The notes: generated from the letters alone by a model not told the origin. Counted from the stretch's first letter, positions 1 through 9,837 are shown. The stretch: DNA of 64,000 nt from Candidatus Brocadia sp. (GCA_021646415.1 SOEU01000005.1:62001-126000); one strand, 5' to 3'. Program-made: numbers and translations.

Positions 1-659
1 TCAGCTTCTGCAACTTTTTTTATTGCCTCCGCTTGCCCTTCAGCCTTAAGGATTGCTGATTGCTTGTGGCCCTCTGCCTCAAGAATCATTGCCCGCCTCT
101 CTCGTTCAGCCTTCATCTGTCGGTGCATGGCCTCCGTAACGTCCTTGGGAGGTTCTATTCTCTGGAGTTCGACCCTTGTTACCTTGGTCCCCCATTTGTC
201 TGTTGCAGTATCAAGAATTTCCCGCAATTTCGTGTTTATTATCTCTCGTGAAGTAAGCGATTCGTCCAGGGCTAAATCACCGATGAGATTCCTCAAATTC
301 GTCTGCGCAAGTTTGGTAGCAGCCATGTAATAATTGGCGACATTATACGTAACCTGTACCGGATCGGTAACCATATAATAGATTACTGCATCTACCTCGA
401 CAACGACATTATCCTTGGTAATTACTGCCTGTGGAGGGACATCAACCACCTGTTCCCGCATATCTACTTTAAGCATTCTCTCCAGAAAAGGTACGATAAC
501 GGTAAGTCCGCTATCAGCTGTACGTTGATATTTTCCCATCCTTTCTATCAGCCCTTTTTGCCATGGTCTGACGATTTTAATTCCGGTAGCAGCGATCACA
601 AACACAACAATTGCTAAGATAGCAAATACCAGTATTTCGGCAGATATCATTTCCTGCAT
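1..659 (-). CDS. SPFH/band 7 (stomatin-like, paraslipin) protein, 3' end outside window
   Basis: About 219 codons are visible; the gene runs off the left edge. The start ATG at 659 follows a strong AAGGAGGGTGAT Shine-Dalgarno. Residues 7-27 form a single hydrophobic anchor. An SPFH domain follows, with the typical segments [14 protein letters not shown] and [15 protein letters not shown], and then a charged helical stretch ([19 protein letters not shown]) that normally drives oligomerisation. This is the QmcA/YbbK or slipin type of membrane scaffold protein. It sits one base downstream of an nfeD gene on the same strand, the classic NfeD-stomatin pairing, which implies co-transcription and a joint role in membrane microdomain organisation. 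Family assignment is firm; the physiological role is inferred from family knowledge. Confidence 0.93.
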   Translation of the reverse strand, partial: MQEMISAEILVFAILAIVVFVIAATGIKIVRPWQKGLIERMGKYQRTADSGLTVIVPFLERMLKVDMREQVVDVPPQAVITKDNVVVEVDAVIYYMVTDPVQVTYNVANYYMAATKLAQTNLRNLIGDLALDESLTSREIINTKLREILDTATDKWGTKVTRVELQRIEPPKDVTEAMHRQMKAERERRAMILEAEGHKQSAILKAEGQAEAIKKVAEA

Positions 660-660
660 A

Positions 661-1104
661 TCACCCTCCTTCACTCAAAATTTTGACCACAAGGTGTGTT
701 CCAACCACCTTTATCACCTCAACCTTTTTTCCGACAGGTATTATTTCTCCCGTATCGCTATCAGCTCTCCAGTTCTCATTTCTTATTCTGACAAGACCGG
801 TATTTTTTATAGTATCGATTTCTTCCAGTACGACGCCTTTTTCACCAATATACCGGTTAGCACCGATACCCAACGGTTGCTTTTTGGTAAACCGTTCCGC
901 AAATCTTCTGGAAATCGCAAAAAGCACACTTGCAATAAGGAGAAAAGCGCCCCATTGCCAGCCCATACCGAATCCCAGGATCGCTAAAATACCCGCTACT
1001 GCCGCTCCAATACCAAACCACAAAAGAAAAAATCCAGGGGTAAATATCTCACCAATAATAAAAGCGGCAGCAATAGACATCCATATCCACCAGATCTGAG
1101 TCAC
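661..1104 (-). CDS. NfeD family membrane protein
   Basis: This 147-residue protein starts at a GTG preceded by GAGGAAATAAAAAA. Residues 5-65 contain two or three hydrophobic helices rich in Gly and Phe (for example [20 protein letters not shown]). The C-terminal ~75 residues form the small OB-fold NfeD domain ([12 protein letters not shown] ... [17 protein letters not shown]), with the W-A-x-S/D pattern common to the family. It has no protease domain, so it is the short NfeD1b-type partner. It directly precedes the slipin gene and probably forms a complex with it in the cytoplasmic membrane. Confidence 0.92.
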   Translation of the reverse strand: MTQIWWIWMSIAAAFIIGEIFTPGFFLLWFGIGAAVAGILAILGFGMGWQWGAFLLIASVLFAISRRFAERFTKKQPLGIGANRYIGEKGVVLEEIDTIKNTGLVRIRNENWRADSDTGEIIPVGKKVEVIKVVGTHLVVKILSEGG

Positions 1105-1465
1105 TTTTTTATTTCCTCGTTTTTATGAATGAGAGGGTAGCGGGTCAGATATTCATCTTTCAAAGCCAATTATGAGAGACAAGTATTGAGTTATGAAGGT
1201 CTGAACTGTTTCCCACTTGACCCTATTTTCGCGCCAATTCCTGAAGTAAATACCCCGCTAGCCGGGTGTGAATCGCAAAATATATGGTGTAGTATTTACA
1301 AAAGAAGCCCCCTTCACGATATTGCGATAGGAAATGCTTGAGATTCCCAATAGGAGAGAAGGAGTAGAAGACAAAAAAAGTCTATCACATACAGTGTGTG
1401 AGTGCAAGTATCATTTTTTGCTTATACGAAAGAGATATTTTTTAAAATATCCAGCTTTTTTATTC
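1105..1465. other. intergenic stretch without recognisable gene
   Basis: No reading frame with a plausible start, ribosome-binding site and protein-like composition was seen on either strand. The stretch ends at the promoter-like TTGACA of the truncated riboswitch copy. The nfeD promoter should lie here, but I cannot place it with confidence. Confidence 0.4.
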
Positions 1466-1612
1466 TTGACACAATTGATAGTTCCCGTTTAAGATGAGGG
1501 GACGCAAGTAAAGGATCTTGCTAGCCGTTTAAGCAGTTTAAACCACTTATAAGACAGCCTTACTGCCGAAGGTGTTTCTGATGAATATCCTTCCAGTAAG
1601 GCTTTTTTGTTT
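1466..1612 (+). promoter_or_regulatory. Truncated GEMM-type riboswitch copy with promoter and terminator (copy 1)
   Basis: A TTGACA (1466-1471) is followed about 30 bases later by GGGGACGCAAG, a shortened form of the GACGCAAAG core, and then by GTAAAGGATCTTGCTAGCCG. The arm region is TTTAAAC-rich. A strong hairpin whose arms begin CAGCCTTACTGCCGAAGG (from about 1555) and return as CCAGTAAGGC runs into TTTTTTG at 1603-1609. The 5' core box GGCAAACC present in the other three copies is missing and one A of GACGCAAAG is lost, so this copy should not fold into a working aptamer. No gene on the plus strand follows it for almost 2 kb. It is most likely a decayed relic. Confidence 0.7.
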
Positions 1613-1681
1613 TTACGGGTAAAAAAGAGCTATGCTGAAGCCTATAGCTGTTTTCAATTCACCGAAAAACCTGATAATCTC

Positions 1682-1795
1682 TCATTTTATGCCAGGAATA
1701 TCCTCTTTTTCCGCATCCATTTTGTTTACTGTGATGATTCTTCGGTCGTCCGGGAAGTGCTCTTGTTTGTAGTCGATCATCTGATTGATGATCAT
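1682..1795 (-). pseudogene. Fragment of an unidentified protein gene
   Basis: A 37-codon frame (MIINQMIDYKQEHFPDDRR ... VNKMDAEKEDIPGIK) has protein-like composition, and the same frame stays open a further ~12 codons upstream without a start. I do not recognise the family. There is no ribosome-binding site, and the region lies among decayed sequence, so a gene remnant is more likely than a functional short gene. Confidence 0.25.
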
Positions 1796-1862
1796 CTCAG
1801 AAAGTTTTTCGCTGCATTTGGTATTTGAATTTCGAATTTGTCAAATAAACAAATGATAGTAT

Positions 1863-1940
1863 AGTCAAGTTAAACACGGACAAACAAAGTTCGTTCATAC
1901 CACCCTGTAACCCGAATAAATAAACTGAAAATTCCTATAC
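1863..1940. repeat. Interspersed repeat, family A (CACGGACAAA...CCACCCTGTAACCC)
   Basis: This segment shares the ordered blocks CACGGACAAA, CCACCCTGTAACCCG, AATAAA and TGAAAATTCCTATA with 62961-63036, and a shorter match is found at 30545-30592. In the two other copies the centre is a small palindrome (GGACAAA...TTTGTCC). It looks like a dispersed intergenic repeat rather than coding sequence. Confidence 0.6.
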
Positions 1941-1989
1941 AATCGAGTTAACTCTTTCACGTATCCTTGCCCATAAAAGTTGTACCCGT

Positions 1990-2418
1990 TCATATACCAC
2001 ACGCGCAACAATACTTGAAAAACTTCTTCCATAGTCTCTTTGCCGGATCAACCAATCCTGCAATCCGTTTGTGAAACGGAATGGGTGCCACGTCTGCATG
2101 TGCGGCTTCCTTAATCTTTACCGGATATGCCACTGGGTTAGCATTTTCATTATACAACCAAACGAGACGGCATTCAGGTCCTCGTCGATAAGCACATTGC
2201 ACCATCATGGAATGGTTGGGTCTCTATGGTATCTACCACCCAACCCCCGGTGTTATACACATTCATCCAGCCTTGATATTCTTTAAACACCATATCGTTC
2301 TTGAAAAGTATTAGGGGTTTTGACCAAATACAAAGGTTACATCAGATGGTATATTTTGTTTGCATTCCGTCATGATCTGTTGCTTCAGGTGTACGCTCGG
2401 GTACTTCCGATGACCCAT
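1990..2418 (-). pseudogene. Frameshifted remnant of an unidentified gene
   Basis: Three protein-like segments occur in order on the minus strand but in different frames. The first is MGHRKYPSVHLKQQIMTE... from an ATG at 2418. The second is MVFKEYQGWMNVYNTGG... from about 2292. The third is RLVWLYNENANPVAYPVK...RIAGLVDPAKRLWKKFF, ending near 1990. Joined, they would give a protein of about 140 residues, so at least two frameshifts are needed. It lies directly downstream of the riboswitch-controlled membrane protein on the same strand and may once have been its operon partner. The family is not recognised. Confidence 0.45.
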
Positions 2419-2450
2419 AAATATTTTTACTAAGCGCCTAATATACTGGT

Positions 2451-3020
2451 TTATGTATCAAGATGCTTTCCTTCAGAACGAAGACTGAGAATGAAAAAAA
2501 TAAGGGATACAAACCATACAACCAGAGTAAAAAAGAGCATGTAGATAAAGGTTTCTCCTCCTGATATATCCCATACCCTTTTAGCTGTCCCCTGAACCCA
2601 TTCATGATAAGAACCAAGATAGCTTGTCCTCCCCCAAAGGCCAAATACCCACAGGAAGGCATAAATAAAAATACTCACATATGTGATTCTCACCCAGGAA
2701 AGCTTGTTCTTTCGTATCAGGAATGTTGAAATAGAGAACCCACTGTTTGCAGCGAAAAAGAATGCCAGGAGAAATATGGACAGAAAGAAAGGGTAATCTG
2801 TCACCGAATCCTTATGCCACCACATATGAGTGGTTTCCCAGCCAAAGTAATTCACAAGGAAATAAACGGGAATCCAACTGAAAAAGAATATGTGGAACAA
2901 GTTATTCTTTACCAATGCGCTCAGGTAATACTCCGGCCTTCGGGTCAGTAATTGTTTCCGGGCTGCATCAGCGAAGATGTGGCCTATGGCAAATGCTATC
3001 GGTATATCGATTTGAACCAT
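2451..3020 (-). CDS. Multi-pass membrane protein of unknown function, riboswitch-controlled
   Basis: The frame is open from 3101, but codons before 3020 fall inside the riboswitch terminator hairpin, so the ATG at 3020 (MVQIDIPIAFAIGH) is the probable start, giving 189 residues. At least four hydrophobic segments are visible, for example NNLFHIFFFSWIPVYFLV, FLSIFLLAFFFAA, ITYVSIFIYAFLWVFGLW and MLFFTLVVWFVSLIFFIL. Several His and Trp residues (WETTHMWWHK) lie between helices. No family is recognised. A GEMM-class riboswitch and terminator stand 50 bases upstream on the same strand, so expression probably depends on a cyclic dinucleotide. A broken gene follows downstream. Confidence 0.75.
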   Translation of the reverse strand: MVQIDIPIAFAIGHIFADAARKQLLTRRPEYYLSALVKNNLFHIFFFSWIPVYFLVNYFGWETTHMWWHKDSVTDYPFFLSIFLLAFFFAANSGFSISTFLIRKNKLSWVRITYVSIFIYAFLWVFGLWGRTSYLGSYHEWVQGTAKRVWDISGGETFIYMLFFTLVVWFVSLIFFILSLRSEGKHLDT

Positions 3021-3071
3021 GTTTATACGGCTATCTTTCTTGCTTATTTGGAATAACCAGAATAAGCTAAA

Positions 3072-3226
3072 ATAAAAATGCCTTACCGCAAAGATATTCA
3101 TTCAAAAACATCTTCGGCAGTAAGGCTATCTTTCCCTAAGCCGTTTAAACAGTTTAAATCGTTTAAACAGCTTACAAGGACCCTTTACTTTGCGTCCCCC
3201 TGACCACTCAGGGTTTGCCTTTATCG
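3072..3226 (-). promoter_or_regulatory. c-di-GMP-I/GEMM-class riboswitch with intrinsic terminator (copy 2)
   Basis: Read on the minus strand, GATAAAGGCAAACC is followed by a short hairpin (CCTGA-GTGG-TCAGG) and GGGACGCAAAGTAAAGGGTC, the two hallmark boxes of GEMM RNA in the right order and spacing. A TTTAAAC-rich arm follows, then a hairpin opening AGCCTTACTGCCGAAGATG and closing CTTTGCGGTAAGGC before a T-rich run at 3072-3079. The terminator 5' arm overlaps the aptamer 3' strand, which fits transcriptional control. The loop GTGG is not a GNRA tetraloop, unlike copies 3 and 4. A TTGACA (3295-3290) and TTTAAT, 18 bases apart, form a likely promoter upstream. Confidence 0.83.
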
Positions 3227-3528
3227 TCATGTTTTTATATATCGGCTTATATTGTATTTTGCCTTATTAAACACAGGAAAACTAATTTATGTCAAGTAAA
3301 AATATAAAATGATGCAAAGCAAAGATAAAAAGATATAGAATTCAACAGAATGAAAATGCTATGATATCCGGGCAATTTTTTATGCCACCAGACACAAAGT
3401 CAGAAAGAAAACCTTCGTGCCACCCCCGTGTCCCTCTCAATGAGGGGGAGGCGGCAACATGAAGTTCCTTGGGCATTGAATTACCGGTTTAAATAATTAG
3501 AAAATTACGTAAAAAGGAAACATCCATC

Positions 3529-4344
3529 ATGGTAAAAGAAAAAATTGGGTTTATCGGTGGCGGGAAGATGGGAGAAGCATTGAGCAAGGGTATTATCAAT
3601 GCCAAATTAAATACCCCTGATAATATCATGGTAAGCGATGTGATTGCGGAACGATGCAAACTTTTAAACAAGGAAATTGGTATAAAGACTACCCAAAACA
3701 ACAAAGACGTTGTCTCCTTCGCTGATGTTATTATATTAGCCATAAAACCACAAATGATGAACGAAGTACTCAGCAATTTAAAAAATGACATCACCCCCCG
3801 GCATTTAGTGGTGTCTATTGCGGCAGGTATCCCTATCCGATTTATTGAATCCAGATTGCAGGCGGGTATTCGAATCATCCGGGTGATGCCCAATACCCCA
3901 TGTCTGATAGGCGCCTCGGCCACTGCCTTCGCTCTGGGTAAATGCGCCACGGATGCAGACGGACAATTGGTGTTTCATCTGTTTAACGCCGTTGGAAGGG
4001 TATTCCAACTGGATGAAAAGTATCTTGATGCTGTAACAGGATTGAGCGGAAGTGGCCCTGCATACGTCTACATGTTTATTGAGGCATTGTCTGATGGTGG
4101 CGTCAAGATGGGTTTACCAAGGGATGTGGCCACCATACTTGCAGCACAAACCGTACTGGGGGCAGCAAAAATGGTGCTGGAAACAGGACAACACCCCGCA
4201 CAGCTCAAGGATGCCGTGACCTCGCCCGGTGGAACAACCATTGAAGGGATAAGCAAATTGGAAGACAGCGGCCTCAGATCAGCCATGATAAACGCCGTTG
4301 AGGCTGCCACCTTAAAATCGAAGAAATTAGGTGAATTATTATAA
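3529..4344 (+). CDS. proC: Pyrroline-5-carboxylate reductase
   Basis: This 271-residue protein has the N-terminal Rossmann dinucleotide motif IGFIGGGKMGEAL (residues 5-17), the mid-protein VVSIAAGIP and RVMPNTPCLIG segments, and the C-terminal signature LKDAVTSPGGTTIEGI. These are all hallmarks of ProC, which reduces 1-pyrroline-5-carboxylate to proline with NAD(P)H. Length is typical. AAAAAGGAAACATCC precedes the ATG. Transketolase starts 15 bases after its stop, so the two are probably co-transcribed. Confidence 0.97.
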   Translation: MVKEKIGFIGGGKMGEALSKGIINAKLNTPDNIMVSDVIAERCKLLNKEIGIKTTQNNKDVVSFADVIILAIKPQMMNEVLSNLKNDITPRHLVVSIAAGIPIRFIESRLQAGIRIIRVMPNTPCLIGASATAFALGKCATDADGQLVFHLFNAVGRVFQLDEKYLDAVTGLSGSGPAYVYMFIEALSDGGVKMGLPRDVATILAAQTVLGAAKMVLETGQHPAQLKDAVTSPGGTTIEGISKLEDSGLRSAMINAVEAATLKSKKLGELL

Positions 4345-4359
4345 ACAGAGGAGTTATAG

Positions 4360-6372
4360 ATGCTGATACATAAGATTGATAGAAACAAAATTGACCTTGC
4401 CGTAAACACCGTAAGAATGCTTTCCGCAGACGCCGTTGAAAAGGCTCAATCAGGCCATCCCGGTCTCCCTATGGGATTTGCCGACATCGCCTTTGTCCTC
4501 TGGATGCAATTCCTGCGGTTTAATCCGAAAGACCCGCAATGGCCCAATCGAGACCGATTTATCCTTTCTGCAGGTCACGGTTCCATGTTGTTATATGCAT
4601 TACTCCATCTCTTCGGATATGATTTGTCATTAGACGACATAAAACAATTCCGACAATTTGGGAGCAAGACACCCGGCCATCCTGAATATGGACATACACC
4701 GGGAGTAGAAGTTACTACGGGACCTTTAGGACAGGGATTTGCAAACGGGGTGGGTATGGCATTGGCTGAAAAAATACTGGCAGAACGATTTAACAGAGAC
4801 GGCAGAACTATTTTCGATCACCACATTTACGGGGTTGTAAGTGACGGGGACATGATGGAAGGGATTACCTCTGAGGCCGCCTCATTCGCCGGACACCTTG
4901 GCCTTTCCAATATTATCTATATTTACGATAGCAATCAAATCTCCATTGAGGGAAATACATCTCTTACCTTCACTGAAGACGTTGCAAAACGTTTTGAGGC
5001 GTATAATTGGCGGATTTTTAAGATTGACGGGCATAACCATAACGAAATTGCTGCAGCCATCGAGGCAGCACGGAATGAAAAAGAGAGACCTTCCCTGATC
5101 ATTGCCAGGACCCACATTGGTAAAGGAAGCCCCAACAAACAGGATACTGCCGCCGCGCATGGCGAACCGCTGGGTGCTAAAGAACTCGAATTAACAAAGG
5201 AAAAACTTGGCTGGCCAAAAAGCCCGGCATTCTCCATCCCGGACGAAGTAAAACAACTTTGTGAGGCTCGTGTAATCGAACTAAAAGGAGAATATGAAAT
5301 CTGGCAATCACGGTTCAATACCTCTATCAAAGAAGACCCAAATCTATCCCAATTCTGGGATGACTACTTTAAAAAAGAAATCCCTGACAATCTGGAATCT
5401 GAATTATTCAAAACTATCAGGAAGGATTCGATGGCCACCCGCTCAGCCTCCGGTGAGATGATGCAGGTGATTGCACAACAGATACCCTCTTTTATCGGTG
5501 GTTCTGCTGACCTTTGCCCATCCACAAAGACCTACATCAAAAGTGCACCTTCTCTGGACAAAGAGAAATTCGCCGGGAGAAATATTCATTTTGGGGTCAG
5601 GGAACACGCCATGGGCAGTGTTTTAAACGGATTGGCGCTGTACGGGGGAATTATTCCCTTTGGCTCAACCTTTCTGATGTTCTCTGATTATATGCGACCC
5701 ACTATCCGGCTAGCCGCCATGATGAAGATCCAGGTTATCTATGTGTTTACCCACGATAGTATCTTTCTCGGAGAAGATGGACCCACCCACCAGCCCATTG
5801 AACATCTGCCATCCCTGCGTGCAATCCCTAACCTTCACGTGATAAGACCAGCAGATGCCACCGAAACAGCAGCAGCCTGGGTAGCGGCACTCAATCACAA
5901 AAGCGGTCCAACGGCGCTGATCCTGACCCGTCAGGACATCCCGGTAATCAACCGCTCTATCTATCCGTCACACAGTCAACTAAAATATGGTGCTTATATA
6001 TTGAAGGATTCGGCAAAATCTCCCGAGATTATTCTCATGGCAACGGGATCAGAGGTCTCTATTGCCCTTGAAGCCACATTACAATTACAAGGAAAAGGGA
6101 TCCAGGCAAGGCTGATCAGTGTACCTTGCTTTGAGTTGTTCAGATCAAACCCTGATGAATATAAGAACCGCATACTGCCACCCACATGCAAGAAACGGGT
6201 AGCCATTGAAGCCGCGGCAAAAAGCGATTGGTATGAATTTGTTGGATTGGATGGTCTTATCATTGGGCTTGATCGATACGGTACCTCTGCACCAGCAAAA
6301 ACATTAGCCGAGCACTTTGGTTTTACGGCAAAAAATATCTTGAATGAAATTAATAAAAAATGGGGTATTTAA
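4360..6372 (+). CDS. tkt: Transketolase
   Basis: The 670-residue protein has normal transketolase length. The TPP-binding segment [15 protein letters not shown]-type motif (here VSDGDMMEG, near residues 152-160) ends in the usual Asn-containing strand ([11 protein letters not shown]). [17 protein letters not shown] near the N-terminus, [15 protein letters not shown], and the pyrimidine-domain motif [19 protein letters not shown] (with the catalytic Glu) are all present, as is the C-terminal transketolase domain. It transfers two-carbon units in the non-oxidative pentose phosphate pathway. GAGGAGTTATAG precedes the ATG. Confidence 0.97.
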   Translation: MLIHKIDRNKIDLAVNTVRMLSADAVEKAQSGHPGLPMGFADIAFVLWMQFLRFNPKDPQWPNRDRFILSAGHGSMLLYALLHLFGYDLSLDDIKQFRQFGSKTPGHPEYGHTPGVEVTTGPLGQGFANGVGMALAEKILAERFNRDGRTIFDHHIYGVVSDGDMMEGITSEAASFAGHLGLSNIIYIYDSNQISIEGNTSLTFTEDVAKRFEAYNWRIFKIDGHNHNEIAAAIEAARNEKERPSLIIARTHIGKGSPNKQDTAAAHGEPLGAKELELTKEKLGWPKSPAFSIPDEVKQLCEARVIELKGEYEIWQSRFNTSIKEDPNLSQFWDDYFKKEIPDNLESELFKTIRKDSMATRSASGEMMQVIAQQIPSFIGGSADLCPSTKTYIKSAPSLDKEKFAGRNIHFGVREHAMGSVLNGLALYGGIIPFGSTFLMFSDYMRPTIRLAAMMKIQVIYVFTHDSIFLGEDGPTHQPIEHLPSLRAIPNLHVIRPADATETAAAWVAALNHKSGPTALILTRQDIPVINRSIYPSHSQLKYGAYILKDSAKSPEIILMATGSEVSIALEATLQLQGKGIQARLISVPCFELFRSNPDEYKNRILPPTCKKRVAIEAAAKSDWYEFVGLDGLIIGLDRYGTSAPAKTLAEHFGFTAKNILNEINKKWGI

Positions 6373-6463
6373 AATAAATGGAATAACTACACAGGCACGG
6401 AGTATACAAAAGAATATGTTTTATCTTTGTGTTCTTTGTGTCTTTGTGGTTACAAAATAAATC

Positions 6464-8242
6464 ATGCTTGGATTTGAAATCTGGTATACAGCTGCCTTAC
6501 TGCTCATTATGAGCATCCTCCTTTTCAAGGAGGTGCTGGAAATAGAAGTGGTCATTTTTTCGACTTTACTGCTCCTTATTATTGGGAAGGTTATCACACT
6601 GAAAGAGGCGTTCGTTGGGTTCTCCAACGAGGGGATGTTAACCATTGCACTGATGTATGTGGTAGTTGGGGCTTTTAGTAATACCGGTATGCTCAATCAG
6701 GTTACCCATATCATTTTTGGCAAAAAAAATACCGGCGATTCCCGCAAACTCCTGAGGCTTTTATTCCCGGTGTCTGTTGTTTCTGCATTTATTAATAATA
6801 CTCCGGTTGTGGCAATGTTTATTCCGGTTATACGTTCCTGGGCAGAAAAACATCATTATGCATCTTCCAAGTACCTGATTCCCCTGTCTTACGCAGCAAT
6901 TCTGGGGGGAACGTGTACCCTGATTGGCACAAGCACCAATTTGATCGTTCACGGGCTAATGATCGATTCAGGAATGAAAGGAATATCTTTTTTTGAAATT
7001 TCCAAGATTGGGATACCGCTTGCTCTTCTGGGTATTTTATTCATTAGTTTTCTAGGTCACCGATTGCTTCCTAACCGGAAAGACCCCTTGGTTGAACTGG
7101 GAGAACATACCAGAGAATTTGTTATCGAACTGAAAGTTACACCAGAATATGAAAATATAGGGAAAACAATTGAAGGTGCAGGATTGAGGCATTTGCAAGG
7201 TTTATTCCTTTTTCAGATAGAACGCAGGGGTCGGATTATTGCGCCGGCAGAACCAAACGAGAAACTATTGTTAGGTGATCGGCTGTTTTTTACAGGCATA
7301 CCGAAAATGATATTAGAATTACAAAAGTTACCTGGCTTGCAATTGATACAGGATTCCCATTTTGATTTAAAGCAATATGATTCTGCCGTGATAAATACCT
7401 TTGAAGCTGTCGTATCCCCCGGCTCTCCCTTAGTTGGAAAAACGGTTCGTGAAAGTGATTTTCGGGCCAAATACGAGGCAGTTATCATTGCCATCCATCG
7501 TCATGGAGAGCGGATACAGAAGAAAATCGGTAACATAAGCTTACGGCCAGGTGATACATTACTGTTACTGGCAGGAAAGAATTTCCGTAAGAAATGGTAC
7601 CATTCAAACGATTTTTATCTTATTGCAGATGCAGAAACATTACCTTCCAAGCCACAGTGGCGGGGATATTTGTCTCTTGGTGTATTTTTGCTAACAATCC
7701 TGTTAACCATCCTGGAAGTACTTCCATTGTTATCTGCAGCAGGTTTAGGAGTAATTATCCTGATGGCAACACGGACGATACGAATGGCGGAAGCAAGAAA
7801 GGCGATAGACTGGCGGACACTCATTATTATTGCTATGTCCCTGGGCATCGCAACGGCAATTGAAGAATCTGGGCTTGCAGAGTTATTGGCCAACGGAATC
7901 GCCAGGATTGGCTGTCATTTTGGTGTAATAGGCGTTTTAACAAGTATTTATATAATGACGAGTTTTTATACTCTCTTCATCACCAATAATGCAGCCGCTG
8001 CAATACTGTTCCCTATAGCTATTTCTTCAGCCTCGACAATTCATGCTGAGAGTCGTGCCTTTGCCCTCACAGTCCTTTTTGCCGCCTCAGCCAGTTTTGC
8101 AACACCAATTAGTTATCAAACGAATTTAATGGTGTACGGACCGGGTGGCTACAGGTTTAAAGACTACCTGAAAATTGGCATTCCATTACAGTGCCTCATT
8201 GGCATAATTACTATTTTTTTGGTCTATTACTTCTATTTTTGA
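6464..8242 (+). CDS. SLC13/DASS family permease with two TrkA-C (RCK_C) domains
   Basis: The 592-residue membrane protein has about five N-terminal helices (residues 3-200), a soluble insert of roughly residues 205-390, and a C-terminal helical block. The insert contains two RCK_C/TrkA-C modules, seen in FVIELKVTPEYENIGKTI and VVSPGSPLVGKTVRESDF. The paired SNT-like motifs GTSTNLIVHG and ITNNAAAAILFP are typical of SLC13 carriers. Such proteins move di- or tricarboxylates, sulfate or similar anions with Na+; the substrate cannot be read from the sequence. The ribosome-binding site is weak. It lies downstream of tkt on the same strand with a 91-base gap. Confidence 0.9.
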   Translation: MLGFEIWYTAALLLIMSILLFKEVLEIEVVIFSTLLLLIIGKVITLKEAFVGFSNEGMLTIALMYVVVGAFSNTGMLNQVTHIIFGKKNTGDSRKLLRLLFPVSVVSAFINNTPVVAMFIPVIRSWAEKHHYASSKYLIPLSYAAILGGTCTLIGTSTNLIVHGLMIDSGMKGISFFEISKIGIPLALLGILFISFLGHRLLPNRKDPLVELGEHTREFVIELKVTPEYENIGKTIEGAGLRHLQGLFLFQIERRGRIIAPAEPNEKLLLGDRLFFTGIPKMILELQKLPGLQLIQDSHFDLKQYDSAVINTFEAVVSPGSPLVGKTVRESDFRAKYEAVIIAIHRHGERIQKKIGNISLRPGDTLLLLAGKNFRKKWYHSNDFYLIADAETLPSKPQWRGYLSLGVFLLTILLTILEVLPLLSAAGLGVIILMATRTIRMAEARKAIDWRTLIIIAMSLGIATAIEESGLAELLANGIARIGCHFGVIGVLTSIYIMTSFYTLFITNNAAAAILFPIAISSASTIHAESRAFALTVLFAASASFATPISYQTNLMVYGPGGYRFKDYLKIGIPLQCLIGIITIFLVYYFYF

Positions 8243-8294
8243 TGACCCTTTTCCCGTATTAATTTAATATTTTAAAAGTTCGTCACATTATAAA

Positions 8295-8966
8295 TTAAAC
8301 ATAAGGAATCGGGTCTTTAACACCGGCTTCTTTAAAGGCCTTCAGACGTAAGAAACAACTGTGACATTGTCCACACGCCTTATCGGTATTTTTGTAACAG
8401 GACCAGCTGAAGTGGAGGGGGGCATGTAAAGATACGCCCATTTTTACAATCTCTGATTTGCTCTTGTGTATCAGGGGCGTTTCTACCTCGATACAGGTTG
8501 TTGGCCTTGTACCCACCTTGATGAGTTTATTAAAGGCCTCATAATAGATGGGCCTGCAATCGGGATAGCCGGGGCTGTCCTGCTCCACAGCGCCGATAAA
8601 TACCTTCCACGCGCCAATAACCTCACCCCAGGAGACGGCAATTGCCAGTAAGTGTGTATTTCGGAAGGGGACATACGAGGTAGGAATTTCTTTGGTATCT
8701 ACTTGTGCATCCTGTACGTTCATGCGCGGGTCTGTCAGACTCGATCCCCCGATTTTGCTGAGATAGTCAATATTTGATATGAGGATTCTGTCTTTGGGGA
8801 TGTTGTAATATGATGCAATATCGTTAAAGGCCTTAAGCTCCCTCGATTCTGTGCGCTGACCGTAGTTAATATGTAAGAGTGCAAGTTGATACTGTGTATG
8901 CGCAATGGCAGCAGTTATGCAGCTGTCCATGCCACCACTCACCAGCACAATGGCTAAATCCTTCAT
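8295..8966 (-). CDS. queC: 7-cyano-7-deazaguanine synthase
   Basis: The 223-residue protein begins with the ATP pyrophosphatase P-loop VSGGMDS (residues 9-15). It ends with the zinc site CYKNTDKACGQCHSC, whose four cysteines are characteristic of QueC. The enzyme turns 7-carboxy-7-deazaguanine plus ammonia into preQ0, a queuosine precursor. The gene follows queE by six bases on the same strand, so the pair is translated from one transcript. queD and queF were not seen in this window. Confidence 0.96.
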   Translation of the reverse strand: MKDLAIVLVSGGMDSCITAAIAHTQYQLALLHINYGQRTESRELKAFNDIASYYNIPKDRILISNIDYLSKIGGSSLTDPRMNVQDAQVDTKEIPTSYVPFRNTHLLAIAVSWGEVIGAWKVFIGAVEQDSPGYPDCRPIYYEAFNKLIKVGTRPTTCIEVETPLIHKSKSEIVKMGVSLHAPLHFSWSCYKNTDKACGQCHSCFLRLKAFKEAGVKDPIPYV

Positions 8967-8972
8967 GTAATG

Positions 8973-9608
8973 TTAAACCCCCCGTGTTTGTGGTTCCCAG
9001 ATATATTTGTGGAGTTGCAGTTGAAATCGGACATGGAGGTTGTCTTCCAGGATCCATTGGGCAACCGTTCTCGGCACGATGCCATCAAAGACGGTTCCCA
9101 TCAATACATTGGTAATCTCGGATAAACGATATTTCTCTATCACTTCTTTTGCCCATTCGTAATCACTTCGGGAATTTAAGACAAATTTTACCTCGTCAGA
9201 TTTCGCAAGATAGTTAATATTTTGCCAGTGCATCAAATGACTCATGTTGCTATCTGGGCACTTAATATCCATAATTTTTATGGCTTCTTGTGGAATTATA
9301 CGGATGTCGTAACTACCGTTTGTTTCCACTAAAACCGTATACTTTTTATCGAGCAATTCACCTATTAATAACGGCATATCTTTATCTGATAGAGGTTCAC
9401 CACCAGTTATGCAAACCAATTTCGTTTTGAATCCAGCAACACGACCAAGGACTGAGCCAATCGACACCTCCGTCCCTTCTTCATATGCATAGGTGGTATC
9501 ACAGTAACTGCACCGTAAGTTACATCCCGTTATGCGTATGAAGGTGCACGGCATACCGGCATATGACGTCTCTCCCTGGATACTCTTAAATATCTCATTT
9601 ATTTTCAT
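8973..9608 (-). CDS. queE: 7-carboxy-7-deazaguanine synthase (radical SAM)
   Basis: This 211-residue protein carries the radical SAM cluster motif CNLRCSYCD (CX3CX2C) near residues 29-37, after the QueE N-terminal segment SIQGETSYAGMPCTFIRITG. The SAM-binding motif CITGGEPL is present. Length matches short bacterial QueE. It converts 6-carboxytetrahydropterin to CDG in queuosine synthesis. It is the first gene of a queE-queC unit. I looked for a preQ1 riboswitch in the upstream 230 bases and saw none. Confidence 0.96.
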   Translation of the reverse strand: MKINEIFKSIQGETSYAGMPCTFIRITGCNLRCSYCDTTYAYEEGTEVSIGSVLGRVAGFKTKLVCITGGEPLSDKDMPLLIGELLDKKYTVLVETNGSYDIRIIPQEAIKIMDIKCPDSNMSHLMHWQNINYLAKSDEVKFVLNSRSDYEWAKEVIEKYRLSEITNVLMGTVFDGIVPRTVAQWILEDNLHVRFQLQLHKYIWEPQTRGV

Positions 9609-9837
9609 ATATCACTAATTTTATTGGATTTTTCACGCATCTCAAGTGCATTATCATTTTTTTCATATGGAATTGCCAATAGATAATTCTATTTATTATC
9701 TTTGTATATTTAAATATACTATATAACCAAATAATACAATTAGTTGTTCTACCTATACAGTCATGTACGTTGAATAAAGCATGGGCCAAACCCAACACTA
9801 ATCTATATCAGATTAACTATTTTAGAAAGGAGAACCT

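Noticed and set aside
1607-1828. 73-codon plus-strand frame after riboswitch copy 1
   Set aside because: It starts inside the terminator tail with no ribosome-binding site, and the opposite strand has the more protein-like frame.
3021-3101. N-terminal 27 residues of the 2451-3101 frame
   Set aside because: These codons are the riboswitch terminator stem, so the start at 3020 is preferred.
9595-9798. 67-codon minus-strand frame upstream of queE
   Set aside because: It overlaps the queE start region, has no ribosome-binding site and its composition follows the AT-rich intergenic DNA.
9609-9837. Possible preQ1 riboswitch upstream of queE
   Set aside because: The AT-rich leader lacks the short C-rich and A-rich pseudoknot pattern of preQ1-I RNA.
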